From: an uncultured Dermabacteraceae bacterium
GTDB lineage: Bacteria > Actinomycetota > Actinomycetes > Actinomycetales > Dermabacteraceae
DNA length: 64,000 bases
Direction: 5' to 3'
NCBI GenBank assembly: GCA_946223075.1
Contig: CAMILZ010000001.1
Span: forward strand, 124,001 to 188,000
This document shows positions 54,933-63,952 of this stretch, in pieces; the stretch's first letter is position 1; the number at the start of each line of letters is the position of its first letter. Below the pieces are notes generated by a model that was not told the origin of the DNA, ran no database searches, and saw nothing but the letters and a program-made list of their open reading frames with translations. The translations under genes and the position numbers were made by a program.

Positions 54933-56467
54933 GGACGCCTCCAGGTGCGGCCGTCGCGGGCCATCATGTCGTGTGCGGTCTGCGGGCCCCACGTGCCGGA
55001 ACGGTACGGGGCGGGCGGCATGTGCTCGTCCCAGAACTCGAGGATCGGGTCGAGGATCTGCCATGAGAGCTCGACTTCTTTTTGTCGCGGGAACAGCGGG
55101 GGAGCGCCGCGCAGAACATCAAGAATGAGTCGTTCATACGCCTCGGGAGATTCCTCGGTGAAGGTCGAGCCATACGCGAAGTCCATGTTGACATCGCGCA
55201 CTTCCATTTGCGTGCCCGGCACCTTCGAACCAAAACGCATTGTCACGCCCTCGTCTGGCTGAACGCGGATGACAACCGCGTTCTGGCCGAGATCCACCGT
55301 ATCGGTGTCACGGAATGGCAAGAACGGAACCTGCTTATAGACGATCGCGATCTCGGTGACGCGGCGGCCGAGCCGCTTACCCGCACGAAGGTAGAACGGC
55401 ACGCCCGCCCAGCGACGCGTGTTCACCATGAGTTTGATCGCGGCGAAAGTTTCGGTCGTCGAATCGGGCGAGATTCCGTCCTCTTCGAGGTAGCCATTGA
55501 CCTGTTCGCCGCCTTGCCAACCACCCACGTACTGACCGCGCGCCGTGCCTTCGGCGAGGTCCTCGGGCAGTTCGATCGCGGAGAGCACCTTCTCTTTTTC
55601 ATTACGAAGCTCGGCGGCATCAAACGTGATGGGCTCTTCCATCGCCGTGAGGGCAAGCAGCTGAAGCAAGTGATTCTGGATGACGTCGCGCGCGGTGCCG
55701 ATGCCGTCGTAGTACCCGGCGCGAGTGCCGATGCCGATGTCTTCGGCCATCGTGATCTGCACGTGGTCGACGTAGCGCGAGTTCCACACGGGCTCGAACA
55801 TCTGGTTCGCGAACCGGAAGGCCAGGAGATTCTGGACCGTTTCTTTGCCGAGATAGTGGTCGATGCGGAAGATTTCTTCGGGCTTGAAGACCTTCTCGAC
55901 GATGTCGTTGAGTTCGCGTGCGCTTTCAAGATCGTGCCCGAACGGCTTTTCGATGACGACGCGTCGCCAGGAGTTTTCCGAGGGTGTATTGAGCCCCGAT
56001 TGTGCGAGCTGCTCGGCAACCTGGGGGAAGGCGCTCGGGGGAATGGAGAGATAGAAGGCGTGGTTGCCGCCCGTTCCCCGAGACTCGTCGAGTTCGCTTA
56101 CCACTCGCGTGAGTTCCTCGAAAGCCTCCGTGTCATCGAAGGCACCGGTGACGAAACGGAGCCCGCCCCTGAGCTGCTCGAAGGCGTGTTCGTTAAACGG
56201 GGTGCGCGCGTACTTTTCTACGCTTTCGCGCATGTACTTCGCGAAGTCATCGTGACTCCATTCGCGCCGACCGAAGCCCACGAGGCCGAAGGCCGGGGGG
56301 AGAAGGCCGCGGTTGTGGAGGTCATAGATGGCGGGGAGGAGCTTCTTGCGCGCGAGGTCGCCAGTCACGCCGAACATCACGACCGAGCACGGTCCAGCGA
56401 TGAGGGGGAGGCGACGGTCACGCGAATCGCGCAAGGGGTTGCCAGGTGCAGCTTCGTTCTGCCTCAC
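54929..56467 (-). CDS. zwf: Glucose-6-phosphate 1-dehydrogenase
   Basis: First oxidative pentose phosphate step, 512 residues. The nucleotide-binding FGVTGDLARKKLLPAIYDL and the catalytic RIDHYLGKETVQNLLAFRF are intact, as is EKPFGHDL. The GTG at 56467 has AAAGGA five bases before; an in-frame GTG 36 bases earlier has no site. Followed by its activator OpcA in a coupled fusion gene. Confidence 0.97.
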   Translation of the reverse strand: MRQNEAAPGNPLRDSRDRRLPLIAGPCSVVMFGVTGDLARKKLLPAIYDLHNRGLLPPAFGLVGFGRREWSHDDFAKYMRESVEKYARTPFNEHAFEQLRGGLRFVTGAFDDTEAFEELTRVVSELDESRGTGGNHAFYLSIPPSAFPQVAEQLAQSGLNTPSENSWRRVVIEKPFGHDLESARELNDIVEKVFKPEEIFRIDHYLGKETVQNLLAFRFANQMFEPVWNSRYVDHVQITMAEDIGIGTRAGYYDGIGTARDVIQNHLLQLLALTAMEEPITFDAAELRNEKEKVLSAIELPEDLAEGTARGQYVGGWQGGEQVNGYLEEDGISPDSTTETFAAIKLMVNTRRWAGVPFYLRAGKRLGRRVTEIAIVYKQVPFLPFRDTDTVDLGQNAVVIRVQPDEGVTMRFGSKVPGTQMEVRDVNMDFAYGSTFTEESPEAYERLILDVLRGAPPLFPRQKEVELSWQILDPILEFWDEHMPPAPYRSGTWGPQTAHDMMARDGRTWRRP

Positions 56468-56504
56468 AGTGGTCCTTTGTGTAGGGATAGGTGTGTGTCG
56501 CACC

Positions 56505-56541
56505 CGTGCCCGCGCTCCCTCCTTGCGGGAGCGCGGGCACG
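56505..56541 (-). terminator. Strong hairpin between tal and zwf
   Basis: 15-bp perfect stem CGTGCCCGCGCTCCC (56505-56519) and GGGAGCGCGGGCACG (56527-56541), loop of seven bases. No long T-run. It may reduce read-through from tkt-tal into zwf. Confidence 0.65.
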
Positions 56542-56553
56542 AGGCTTCGATGT

Positions 56554-57657
56554 TTATTTTGCGGACGCGGCGGCGTCGCGGACGGCCGAGAGGAGTTCCT
56601 CCCAGGCGGTCTCGAACTTTTCGACACCTTCGCGTTCGAGAACGGCGAAAACATCGTCTAGATCGATGCCGGCGGCACTGATCTTCTCGAGTGCGTCACG
56701 CGTTTCGGCAAAGCCACTTTCGGTGAGGGGTCCTTCGACACGTGCATGGTCGGCGACAGCCTCGAGTGTCTTGCCCGGGACCGTGTTCACGACGGGGTCA
56801 GCCACGAGACGGTCGACATACATCGTGTCGGGGTAGGCCTCGTTCTTGACGCCCGTGGACGCCCACAGCGCACGCTGAGGGTTCGCCCCCTTCGCCTTGA
56901 GCGCGGCGAAGCGCTCGGAACCAACGTAATCGAGGTATTCGGCGAAGGCAGCCTGCGCGTTGGCGAGACCAGCCTTGCCGCGAAGCTCGAGGGCCTCGCC
57001 GCCGATGGCCTCGAGTCGCTTATCGACTTCGCTGTCCACGCGGGACACGAAGAATGAGGCAACCGAGTGGATGCGCGAGAGGTCTACGCCGTTCTCTGCG
57101 GCCTTCTCAAGGCCCGCGAGGTAGGCGTCGATCACCTGGCGGTAGCGCTTGAGCGAGAAGATCAGCGTGACGTTGACGCTGATGCCCTCGGCGATCGTGC
57201 GCGTAATGGCCGGGAGACCTTCGTCGGTCGCGGGAATCTTGATCATGACGTTCTCGCGGTCCACGAGGGAGTGAAGCGTCTTAGCCTGGTCGACGGTCTT
57301 CTCTTCCTCGTGAGCGAGTCGGGGGTCGACCTCGATGGACACGCGCCCGTCGAAGCCATTTGACTTGTCATAAATCGGCTTGAACACGTCGCACGCACTG
57401 CGCACATCCGCGGTCGTGAGCTCGGTGATGATGTCGTCAACGTCGAGGCCGCGCGAGGCGGCGTCGGCGATGGCGTCGTCGTAGTCCGATTTTCCGGCGA
57501 TGGCCGCCTTAAAAATTGCGGGGTTGGTGGTCACGCCTACAATGTTGCGCTCGCTCATGAGCTTTTCGAGGTCTCCGCTCTCGATGAGGGAGCGGGAGAG
57601 ATCGTCGAGCCACAGTGAGACGCCGAGGTCGCTCAGCTTCTGGGTCAATTCGGTCAT
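56554..57657 (-). CDS. tal: Transaldolase
   Basis: Non-oxidative pentose phosphate enzyme, 367 residues, the long actinobacterial type. Schiff-base lysine in NVMIKIPATDEGLPA, GVTTNPAIF near the N-terminus and RALWASTGVKN are present. AAAGG precedes the ATG at 57657; the open frame continues upstream into tkt and is not used. 52 bases separate it from tkt. Confidence 0.96.
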   Translation of the reverse strand: MTELTQKLSDLGVSLWLDDLSRSLIESGDLEKLMSERNIVGVTTNPAIFKAAIAGKSDYDDAIADAASRGLDVDDIITELTTADVRSACDVFKPIYDKSNGFDGRVSIEVDPRLAHEEEKTVDQAKTLHSLVDRENVMIKIPATDEGLPAITRTIAEGISVNVTLIFSLKRYRQVIDAYLAGLEKAAENGVDLSRIHSVASFFVSRVDSEVDKRLEAIGGEALELRGKAGLANAQAAFAEYLDYVGSERFAALKAKGANPQRALWASTGVKNEAYPDTMYVDRLVADPVVNTVPGKTLEAVADHARVEGPLTESGFAETRDALEKISAAGIDLDDVFAVLEREGVEKFETAWEELLSAVRDAAASAK

Positions 57658-57709
57658 GGCAAAACCTTTCGCTATGAGGTTGCTTGCGCGATATTCCGAT
57701 GGACTGCTT

Positions 57710-59809
57710 TTACTTGCGAGCTGCGGCGAGGGATTCCTTCGCCTTCGCCGCAACGTTTTCGGCGGTGAAGCCGTACTTCTCGAACAGGAGCGCACCCGAG
57801 GCGGACTCGCCGTAGTGCTCGAGCGAAACCGCGCGGCCAGCCTCGCCAAGGAAGCGGTACCAGGGCATCGCGATACCCGCCTCGACGCTCACGCGCGCCT
57901 TGACCGAGCTCGGAAGAACCGATTCGCGGTACTCCTCACTTTGCTCGTCGAACCACTCCACGCACGGCATCGACACGAGTCGCGTGGGGATGCCCTCTTC
58001 CTCGAGAAGTTTCTGTGCGCCTGCAGCATGCTGTACCTCGGAGCCGGTGGCGATGAGGATGACCTCGGGCTCACCGTTCGAGGCGTCCTTCATGACGTAG
58101 GCGCCCTTGTCGAGGTTCTCCGCGGCTGCGTACTCGTCGCGATCGAACGTGGGAACTCCCTGACGCGTAAGGATGAGGCCCGCTGGACCCTCGTCGCGCT
58201 TGAGGATGGCCTTCCATGCCTGAGCCGTCTCGTTCGCGTCAGCCGGACGCACAACCGAGAGGTTCGGGATCGCGCGGTAGGCCGCGAGGTGCTCGACCGG
58301 CTGGTGGGTCGGGCCGTCTTCGCCGAGGCCGATCGAGTCGTGGGTCCACACGTAGGTTGTCGGGGTCTTGCACAGCGAAGCGAGGCGCACCGAGCCGCGC
58401 ATGTAGTCGGCAAACTGGAAGAACGTGCCGCCGTAGGGGCGTGTAAGACCGAAGAGCGAAATACCGCTCAAAATCGCGCCCATGGCGTGCTCGCGGATGC
58501 CGAAGTGAAGCGTGCGGCCGTACGGGTTACCCGAGAAATCCTTGGTTTGGTTGGCTTCGGGGATGAACGACGGCTCGCCCTTCATGGTCGTATTGTTCGA
58601 GCCAGCGAGGTCAGCGGAACCGCCCCACAGCTCGGGCATGACCGAGGCGAGGGCACCGAGAACTTTGCCCGAAGCGGCACGAGTGGCGATGCCCTTGGCG
58701 TCCGCCTCGAACACCGGGAGCGCCGCGTCGAGGTCTTCGGGAAGTTCGCGAGCGTTCAAGCGGTCGTACAGCGCCGCGGCGTCGGGGTTTGCGGCACGCC
58801 ATTCGTCGAGTTTCGCATCCCACTCGCGGTGCTTCTCGGCACCGCGTTCGATGAGCTTGCGCGCATGAGCGAGGGCGTCCTCGTCAATTTCGAAGGTCTT
58901 CTCGGTATCGAAGCCGAGGATGTCCTTGAGGCCCGAGACCGGCTGATCGCCGAGTGCCGAACCGTGAGCGGCGTGGTCGCCCGACTTGCCCGGGGTTGGC
59001 CATGCGATCACGGTGCGAAGCTGAATGAAGGTCGGCTTGTCGGTGACCTGCTGGCCCGCGACGATCGCGTCCTTGAGTTCCTTGAGGTTCTCCACGTAGT
59101 CGTTGCCACCGTTCGTCCAGTCAACGGTGCGCACGTCCCAGCCGAGCGCCTGATAGCGCGCGGCCGTGTCCTCGGTGAACGCGATGTTCGTGTCGCCCTC
59201 GATCGAAATCTCGTTGTCGTCCCAGATGACGATGAGGTTGCCGAGCTGTTGGGTGCCCGCGATCGAGCTGGCTTCGTTGCTCACGCCTTCCTGCAGGTCG
59301 CCGTCGGAAGCGAGAACGTAGGTGAACGTGTCAAACGGGCTTTCGCCAGCCGGGGCGGTCGGGTCGAGGAGGCCGCGCACGCGGCGCTGCGCCATCGCGA
59401 AGCCCACGGACGACGCAATGCCCTGGCCGAGCGGACCCGTGGTCATCTCAACGCCCGAGGTGTGGAAGTTTTCGGGGTGACCCGGGGTCTTGGAACCCTC
59501 GGTGCGAAGGGCCTGAAGGTCCTCGAGCTCAAGGCCGAAACCGCCAAGGAAGAGCTGCAGGTACTGCGTGAGGCTCGTGTGCCCGCACGAAAGGATGAAT
59601 CGGTCGCGACCGAACCACTCCGGGTCCTTCGGATCGTGGTTCATGATGTCCTGGTACAGGAGGTACGCGGCGGGGGAGAGACTCACGGCAGTGCCCGGGT
59701 GCCCGTTGCCGACCTTCTGCACGGCATCGGCGGCGAGGATGCGCGCGTTGTCGATAGCGCGCTTGTCGAGATCGCTCCAGCCCTCGGGGGCTACGAAATT
59801 GCTACTCAC
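57710..59809 (-). CDS. tkt: Transketolase
   Basis: Thiamine-dependent transfer of two-carbon units, 699 residues. NGHPGTAVSLSP, the ThDP-binding GDLQEGVSNEASSIAGTQQLGNLIVIWDDN, and DSIGLGEDGPTHQPVEHLAAYRAIPNL with GIREHAMG are intact. GTG start at 59809 with GGAAAG upstream. First gene of the leftward pentose phosphate cluster and divergent from ctaB, a conserved actinobacterial arrangement. Confidence 0.97.
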   Translation of the reverse strand: MSSNFVAPEGWSDLDKRAIDNARILAADAVQKVGNGHPGTAVSLSPAAYLLYQDIMNHDPKDPEWFGRDRFILSCGHTSLTQYLQLFLGGFGLELEDLQALRTEGSKTPGHPENFHTSGVEMTTGPLGQGIASSVGFAMAQRRVRGLLDPTAPAGESPFDTFTYVLASDGDLQEGVSNEASSIAGTQQLGNLIVIWDDNEISIEGDTNIAFTEDTAARYQALGWDVRTVDWTNGGNDYVENLKELKDAIVAGQQVTDKPTFIQLRTVIAWPTPGKSGDHAAHGSALGDQPVSGLKDILGFDTEKTFEIDEDALAHARKLIERGAEKHREWDAKLDEWRAANPDAAALYDRLNARELPEDLDAALPVFEADAKGIATRAASGKVLGALASVMPELWGGSADLAGSNNTTMKGEPSFIPEANQTKDFSGNPYGRTLHFGIREHAMGAILSGISLFGLTRPYGGTFFQFADYMRGSVRLASLCKTPTTYVWTHDSIGLGEDGPTHQPVEHLAAYRAIPNLSVVRPADANETAQAWKAILKRDEGPAGLILTRQGVPTFDRDEYAAAENLDKGAYVMKDASNGEPEVILIATGSEVQHAAGAQKLLEEEGIPTRLVSMPCVEWFDEQSEEYRESVLPSSVKARVSVEAGIAMPWYRFLGEAGRAVSLEHYGESASGALLFEKYGFTAENVAAKAKESLAAARK

Positions 59810-60172
59810 GAAAGTTCTTTCCCTTCCATCGGTTGATCCTTCTCGAGCGCCGATGGCGAATCACCATTTCGGCGCGAGGGGCCAAAATCGGGTCGATAGT
59901 ATCGCGCGAATTTGGGCGAAAGGTGACTGCTGTCTCAGGAAACGCAGGAAGGTTCGCGGATCCGGGGTGCGCCGACGGGGCGGGCGCCGGGATCTTTGGA
60001 GGTCACGGTTCCGACGCTTGCCCGGGAGACGTCGGAACCGAGTTTCTAGTGGCGTGACTTACCCGCAAGTTCCTGGCCCCGGACGCGTCGTCCCGGTTAT
60101 TGTGGAGGGACGTTAGGCCCTTTGCCATTTTCCCGGCCTCCACAGTCTTCTCCACGCAATCGAGGAACGCGA
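59810..60172 (+). promoter_or_regulatory. 363-bp divergent control region between tkt and ctaB
   Basis: No gene is seen. On the minus strand TACTAT (59901-59896) is a candidate tkt -10, giving a leader with a hairpin GCGCCGA/TCGGCGC (59847-59875). Nearer ctaB an 11-bp perfect inverted repeat CGGTTCCGACG (60006-60016) and CGTCGGAACCG (60030-60040) encloses 13 bases. The last 130 bases before the ctaB start show no clear promoter. Confidence 0.5.
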
Positions 60173-61132
60173 GTGAATCAACGCCCCGGCACGACAACCC
60201 TTTCCCACGAAGCAACGGCGCAGCGTGGGAAGTCGCAGGAGCCTTCGCTTCGCCGAACCGTCCTCGCGTACGTTGCGCTGACGAAGCCCCGCATTATCGA
60301 GCTTCTGCTCATCACGACCATCCCCACGATGTTCCTCGCGGCAGGTGGCTTCCCCTCGTGGCTGCTCATCCTGAACACGATGGTGGGCGGATACCTCGCT
60401 GCCGGCGGCGCAAACGTGCTCAACATGTACCTCGATCGCGATATCGACGCGAAGATGAAGCGCACGAAGAATCGCCCGCTCGTCACGGGAGAGGTATCCT
60501 CGCAGGCGGCGCTCACGTTCGGTCTCGTGTTGAGTGCCCTTTCGGTGGCGTATCTTTGGGCCTTCGTGAACCTCCCCTCGGCCCTCCTCGCACTCGGCGC
60601 GATTCTTCTGTACGTCGTGTTCTACACGATGATCCTCAAGCGTCGCACGAGCCAGAACATCGTGTGGGGTGGCATCGCCGGGTGCATGCCCGTGCTCATT
60701 GGTTGGTCCGCCGTCACGGGCGGTGTGTCGTGGACAGCCTTCTTCCTCTTCCTCGTGATCTTCTTCTGGACGCCCCCGCATTACTGGCCGCTCGCAGAGC
60801 GGTTCACGCAGGACTACGCGCGTGCCGAAGTTCCGATGCTCCCCGTCGTCAGCTCGCGAAAAAACGTGGCGAACCAGATGGTGTTCCACACGATTCTCAT
60901 GCTTACGAGCTCGTTCGCGATCATTCCTCTCGCGCCCACGGGAATCGTCTATACCGTGAGTTCGATCGTGTTCGGTGGCTGGTTCCTCTTCCTGGTCGTG
61001 CGCTACGCGGTTCGTGTGCGCCGGGGTTTGGAAGGGAAGCAGCTCAACCCCATGGGGGTATTCCACGCGTCGATCACCTATCTCACGCTCGTGTTCGTCG
61101 CGCTTGCGATCGATCCCTTCGTGGCGCTCTAG
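60173..61132 (+). CDS. ctaB: Protoheme IX farnesyltransferase (heme O synthase)
   Basis: UbiA-type membrane prenyltransferase attaching farnesyl to heme B, 319 residues with about eight or nine membrane segments. The prenyl-binding Asp motif is NMYLDRDIDAKMKRTKNRPL; the second conserved segment is PHYWPLAERFTQDYARAEVPMLPVV. GTG at 60173 has GAGGA six bases before. Divergent from tkt; xerD follows after nine bases. Confidence 0.96.
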   Translation: MNQRPGTTTLSHEATAQRGKSQEPSLRRTVLAYVALTKPRIIELLLITTIPTMFLAAGGFPSWLLILNTMVGGYLAAGGANVLNMYLDRDIDAKMKRTKNRPLVTGEVSSQAALTFGLVLSALSVAYLWAFVNLPSALLALGAILLYVVFYTMILKRRTSQNIVWGGIAGCMPVLIGWSAVTGGVSWTAFFLFLVIFFWTPPHYWPLAERFTQDYARAEVPMLPVVSSRKNVANQMVFHTILMLTSSFAIIPLAPTGIVYTVSSIVFGGWFLFLVVRYAVRVRRGLEGKQLNPMGVFHASITYLTLVFVALAIDPFVAL

Positions 61133-61141
61133 CGAGAACGC

Positions 61142-62089
61142 ATGCACCGGCGCGCCGCAAGCGCTTCGCAACTCGTCGCTACCTTCCTCACTCACATTCG
61201 CGTCGAGCGTGGGCTGAGCCCGAATACGGTGGCTGCCTATCGCCGAGATCTCGATCGGTACCTGGCGTATCTCGACGCTCAAGAGATCGATGTGCGGGAC
61301 GTTGAGACCCCCATGATTTCGGGATACATCGGTGCCTTGCGCGAAGGCAGCGCGGGGACGGCACCCTTAGCCGCGTCCTCCGCCGCGAGAGCCCTCGCGT
61401 CAATCCGCGCCTTTCACCGGTTCCTCGATGAAGAGGGAGAAGTGCACGATGGCGATCCGTCAGCACTCGTGCGGGAGGCCTCCCGCACCTTGCGCTTGCC
61501 GGATGCTCTCAGCATCGCGGAGGTTTCCGCGCTTATCGAGGCGGCGTCGGGACCGTTCACCGGTGCCCTCGCAACCGAGCGTGCCCTTCGCAATCGTGCC
61601 CTCGTGGAACTGCTCTACGGGACCGGATGCCGCATAAGCGAGGCCCTCGCGCTTGACGTCGACGACACCGTGCAGAGCGAGGCGATCGTGCTCGTGCGAG
61701 GCAAGGGAAATAAGGAGCGGCTCGTGCCGCTTGGGCGCTACGCGCTTGACGCGCTTGACGCGTATGTGACGCGCGCGCGTCCCGCGTTCCTCGAGAAGGG
61801 AAGCGGGAGCCCCGCGATCTTCTTGGGCAATCGGGGTACGAGACTCACGCGCCAGGCCGCCTTCGCCATCGTGAAGACTGCTGCGAGCGACGCGGGCATC
61901 ACCTCGCACGTGAGCCCCCACACCCTGCGCCACAGCTACGCGACCCATCTGCTCGAGGGCGGGGCCGACGTTCGTACGGTCCAAGAGCTACTTGGCCACG
62001 CGTCGATTACGACGACCCAGCGCTACACGCATCTCGGCGCGCAGTCCCTTCGTGAGATCCACGCGAGCTCGCACCCGCGAGCGCTGTGA
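61142..62089 (+). CDS. xerD: Tyrosine recombinase XerD
   Basis: Chromosome dimer resolution recombinase, 315 residues. N-terminal SAM-like domain (FLTHIRVERGLSPNTVAAYRRDL), catalytic R164 (CRISEAL), K188 (GKGNKER), H260 and R263 (HTLRHSYA), H286 (LGHAS) and the nucleophile Y295 (RYTHL). The neighbour parA and the length point to XerD rather than a phage integrase. The ATG is at 61142 with a weak site. Confidence 0.93.
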   Translation: MHRRAASASQLVATFLTHIRVERGLSPNTVAAYRRDLDRYLAYLDAQEIDVRDVETPMISGYIGALREGSAGTAPLAASSAARALASIRAFHRFLDEEGEVHDGDPSALVREASRTLRLPDALSIAEVSALIEAASGPFTGALATERALRNRALVELLYGTGCRISEALALDVDDTVQSEAIVLVRGKGNKERLVPLGRYALDALDAYVTRARPAFLEKGSGSPAIFLGNRGTRLTRQAAFAIVKTAASDAGITSHVSPHTLRHSYATHLLEGGADVRTVQELLGHASITTTQRYTHLGAQSLREIHASSHPRAL

Positions 62090-62204
62090 CGCCGTGCGCG
62101 TGGCGGGCGTGTTCAGGGCTGCCGGTTAGGATATTCCCCGTGGGTCGCGCGCACTGATCGCGCGCGAAAACCCGTGAACATCAACGACGTAGGGACAGGT
62201 ACAC

Positions 62205-63074
62205 GTGACAAAGAGCGAGCTTGATCTGAAGCTGAACTACGGCCCCACGGGGCGCCCGCTTCCGGACTTTCCCGAGCCGAAGACTCTCGACTCGCACGGC
62301 CCCGCGCGCATTATCTCAATGGTGAACCAGAAGGGTGGCGTGGGAAAGACAACCTCGGTCATCAATCTCGGCGCAGCGCTCGCCGAGCTTGGTCGCAAGG
62401 TGCTTCTCGTGGATCTCGATCCGCAGGGCGCCCTGAGCGCGGGCACGGGCATCAACAGCTACGAGCTCGATCTCACGGTGTACAACCTGCTGCTCGAGCG
62501 TGACCACGACATCCGTGAGGCGATCCAGTCGACGACCACGGAGAACATGGAAATTCTCCCGGCAAATATCGACCTCTCGGCGGCTGAGGTTCAGCTCGTC
62601 AACGAAGTCGCGCGCGAGATGGCCCTCGCGCGCGTGCTGCGTCCCGTCGTAGGGGAGTATGACGTCATTCTCATCGACTGCCAGCCCTCGCTCGGCCTGC
62701 TCACGGTGAACGCCCTCGCCGCAAGCGACGGCGTGATCATTCCTCTCGGCGCGGAGTACTTCGCTCTTCGCGGCGTTGCGCTGCTCGTGGAAACCATCGA
62801 AAAGGTGCAGGACCGCATCAACCCGCGCCTCGAGATGGACGGCATCCTCATCACGATGTTTGATCCGCGCACACTCCACGCGCGCGAGGTCGTGAGCCGC
62901 GTGGTCGAGGCGTTCCCCGACAAGGTCTTCCACACCGCCATTAACCGCACCGTGAAGTTTCCGGATGCCTCGGTGGCCGCGGAACCGATCACGACTTTTG
63001 CTTCGAACAACAAGGGCGCTGATGCCTATCGCCAGCTTGCGCGCGAGCTCATCGCGCGCGGGGCAGCAGCTTGA
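62205..63074 (+). CDS. ParA-family chromosome partitioning ATPase
   Basis: Deviant Walker ATPase of 289 residues with KGGVGKTT at 43-50, VLLVDLDPQGALS and VILIDCQPSLGLLTVNAL. About 35 residues precede the fold. This is the parA paralogue next to xerD, not the parA of the parAB-parS pair near the origin. In relatives scpA and scpB follow; here rluB begins inside its stop codon. GTG start at 62205 with AGGGACAGG upstream. Confidence 0.93.
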   Translation: MTKSELDLKLNYGPTGRPLPDFPEPKTLDSHGPARIISMVNQKGGVGKTTSVINLGAALAELGRKVLLVDLDPQGALSAGTGINSYELDLTVYNLLLERDHDIREAIQSTTTENMEILPANIDLSAAEVQLVNEVAREMALARVLRPVVGEYDVILIDCQPSLGLLTVNALAASDGVIIPLGAEYFALRGVALLVETIEKVQDRINPRLEMDGILITMFDPRTLHAREVVSRVVEAFPDKVFHTAINRTVKFPDASVAAEPITTFASNNKGADAYRQLARELIARGAAA

Positions 63075-63952
63075 CGGGCGCGGCGCGAGGGCGCGGGCGC
63101 GGGCCGAAGCGACGCAAGAGCGACTTCACCGCGCCGAAGAAAGTTCGGCTTCGGGATTCCGACGGCGCGCCGCGCACGAGCGAAAACGGTGCTTCACGGG
63201 CGCCGTCGGATCATGCTCCCCGGGAAGGAGAACGCCTGCAAAAAGTGCTTGCGCAGGCTGGTTTTGGCTCGCGTCGCGCGTGCGAGGCGCTCATCGCCCA
63301 GGGGCGCGTCGCGGTCGGCGGAGAAATCGTCCAGGAACAGGGCGTGCGCGTCGATCCTCGTGCGGCGGTGATTCACGTCGACGGGCGCCGCGTGCAGCTC
63401 GACGAGGAGAAACTCACGATCGCTCTCAATAAACCGCGCAAAGTCATGAGCGCGATGGAGGACCCGCAGGGGCGCCGCACACTCGAGGAGTTTGCTGCGC
63501 GCTATCCCGTGCGGCTCTACCACGTGGGTCGGCTCGACTACGAGACCGAAGGGCTTTTGCTCCTCAGCAACGACGGCGAACTCACCCATCGACTTACGCA
63601 CCCGAGTTTTGAGGTGTCGAAAACGTACGTGTGCCGCTTTGACTGCCGGGGCGCGTTCCCGCGGTCGATTCTCGCGAAGCTGCGCTCGGGTCTCGAGCTT
63701 GAGGACGGTCCCGCGAAGGCCGACCGCGCGAGCCTCGTCGCGCACGACGGGAAGGAAGCGATCGTGGAGGTCACGCTCCACGAAGGACGCAACCGCATCG
63801 TTCGCCGCATGTTCTCTGCGCTCGGATACGAACTGACGAGCCTTGTGCGCACCCGGATCGGCCCGGTTGTTCTTGCCGATCTCGCTCCGGGCGCTACGCG
63901 TGAACTGACGGCCAAAGAACTCGGCACACTCATGGCGGAGGTGGGGCTGTGA
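63071..63952 (+). CDS. rluB: 23S rRNA pseudouridine synthase RluB-like
   Basis: 293 residues. After a basic, Gly/Arg/Lys-rich N-terminus (1-50) an S4 RNA-binding domain (ERLQKVLAQAGFGSRRACEALIAQGRV) precedes the catalytic domain with Asp in VGRLDYETEGLLLLSND. The C-terminal EGRNRIVRRMFSALGYE is the family signature. The start is a TTG within the parA stop with only a weak G-rich site; no better start is seen before the S4 domain. Confidence 0.93.
   Translation: MTGAARGRGRGPKRRKSDFTAPKKVRLRDSDGAPRTSENGASRAPSDHAPREGERLQKVLAQAGFGSRRACEALIAQGRVAVGGEIVQEQGVRVDPRAAVIHVDGRRVQLDEEKLTIALNKPRKVMSAMEDPQGRRTLEEFAARYPVRLYHVGRLDYETEGLLLLSNDGELTHRLTHPSFEVSKTYVCRFDCRGAFPRSILAKLRSGLELEDGPAKADRASLVAHDGKEAIVEVTLHEGRNRIVRRMFSALGYELTSLVRTRIGPVVLADLAPGATRELTAKELGTLMAEVGL

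Noticed and set aside
61142..62089. Phage integrase marking a prophage or island
   Set aside because: Length, catalytic layout and the parA-rluB neighbourhood fit housekeeping XerD, and no phage genes or attachment repeats are nearby.
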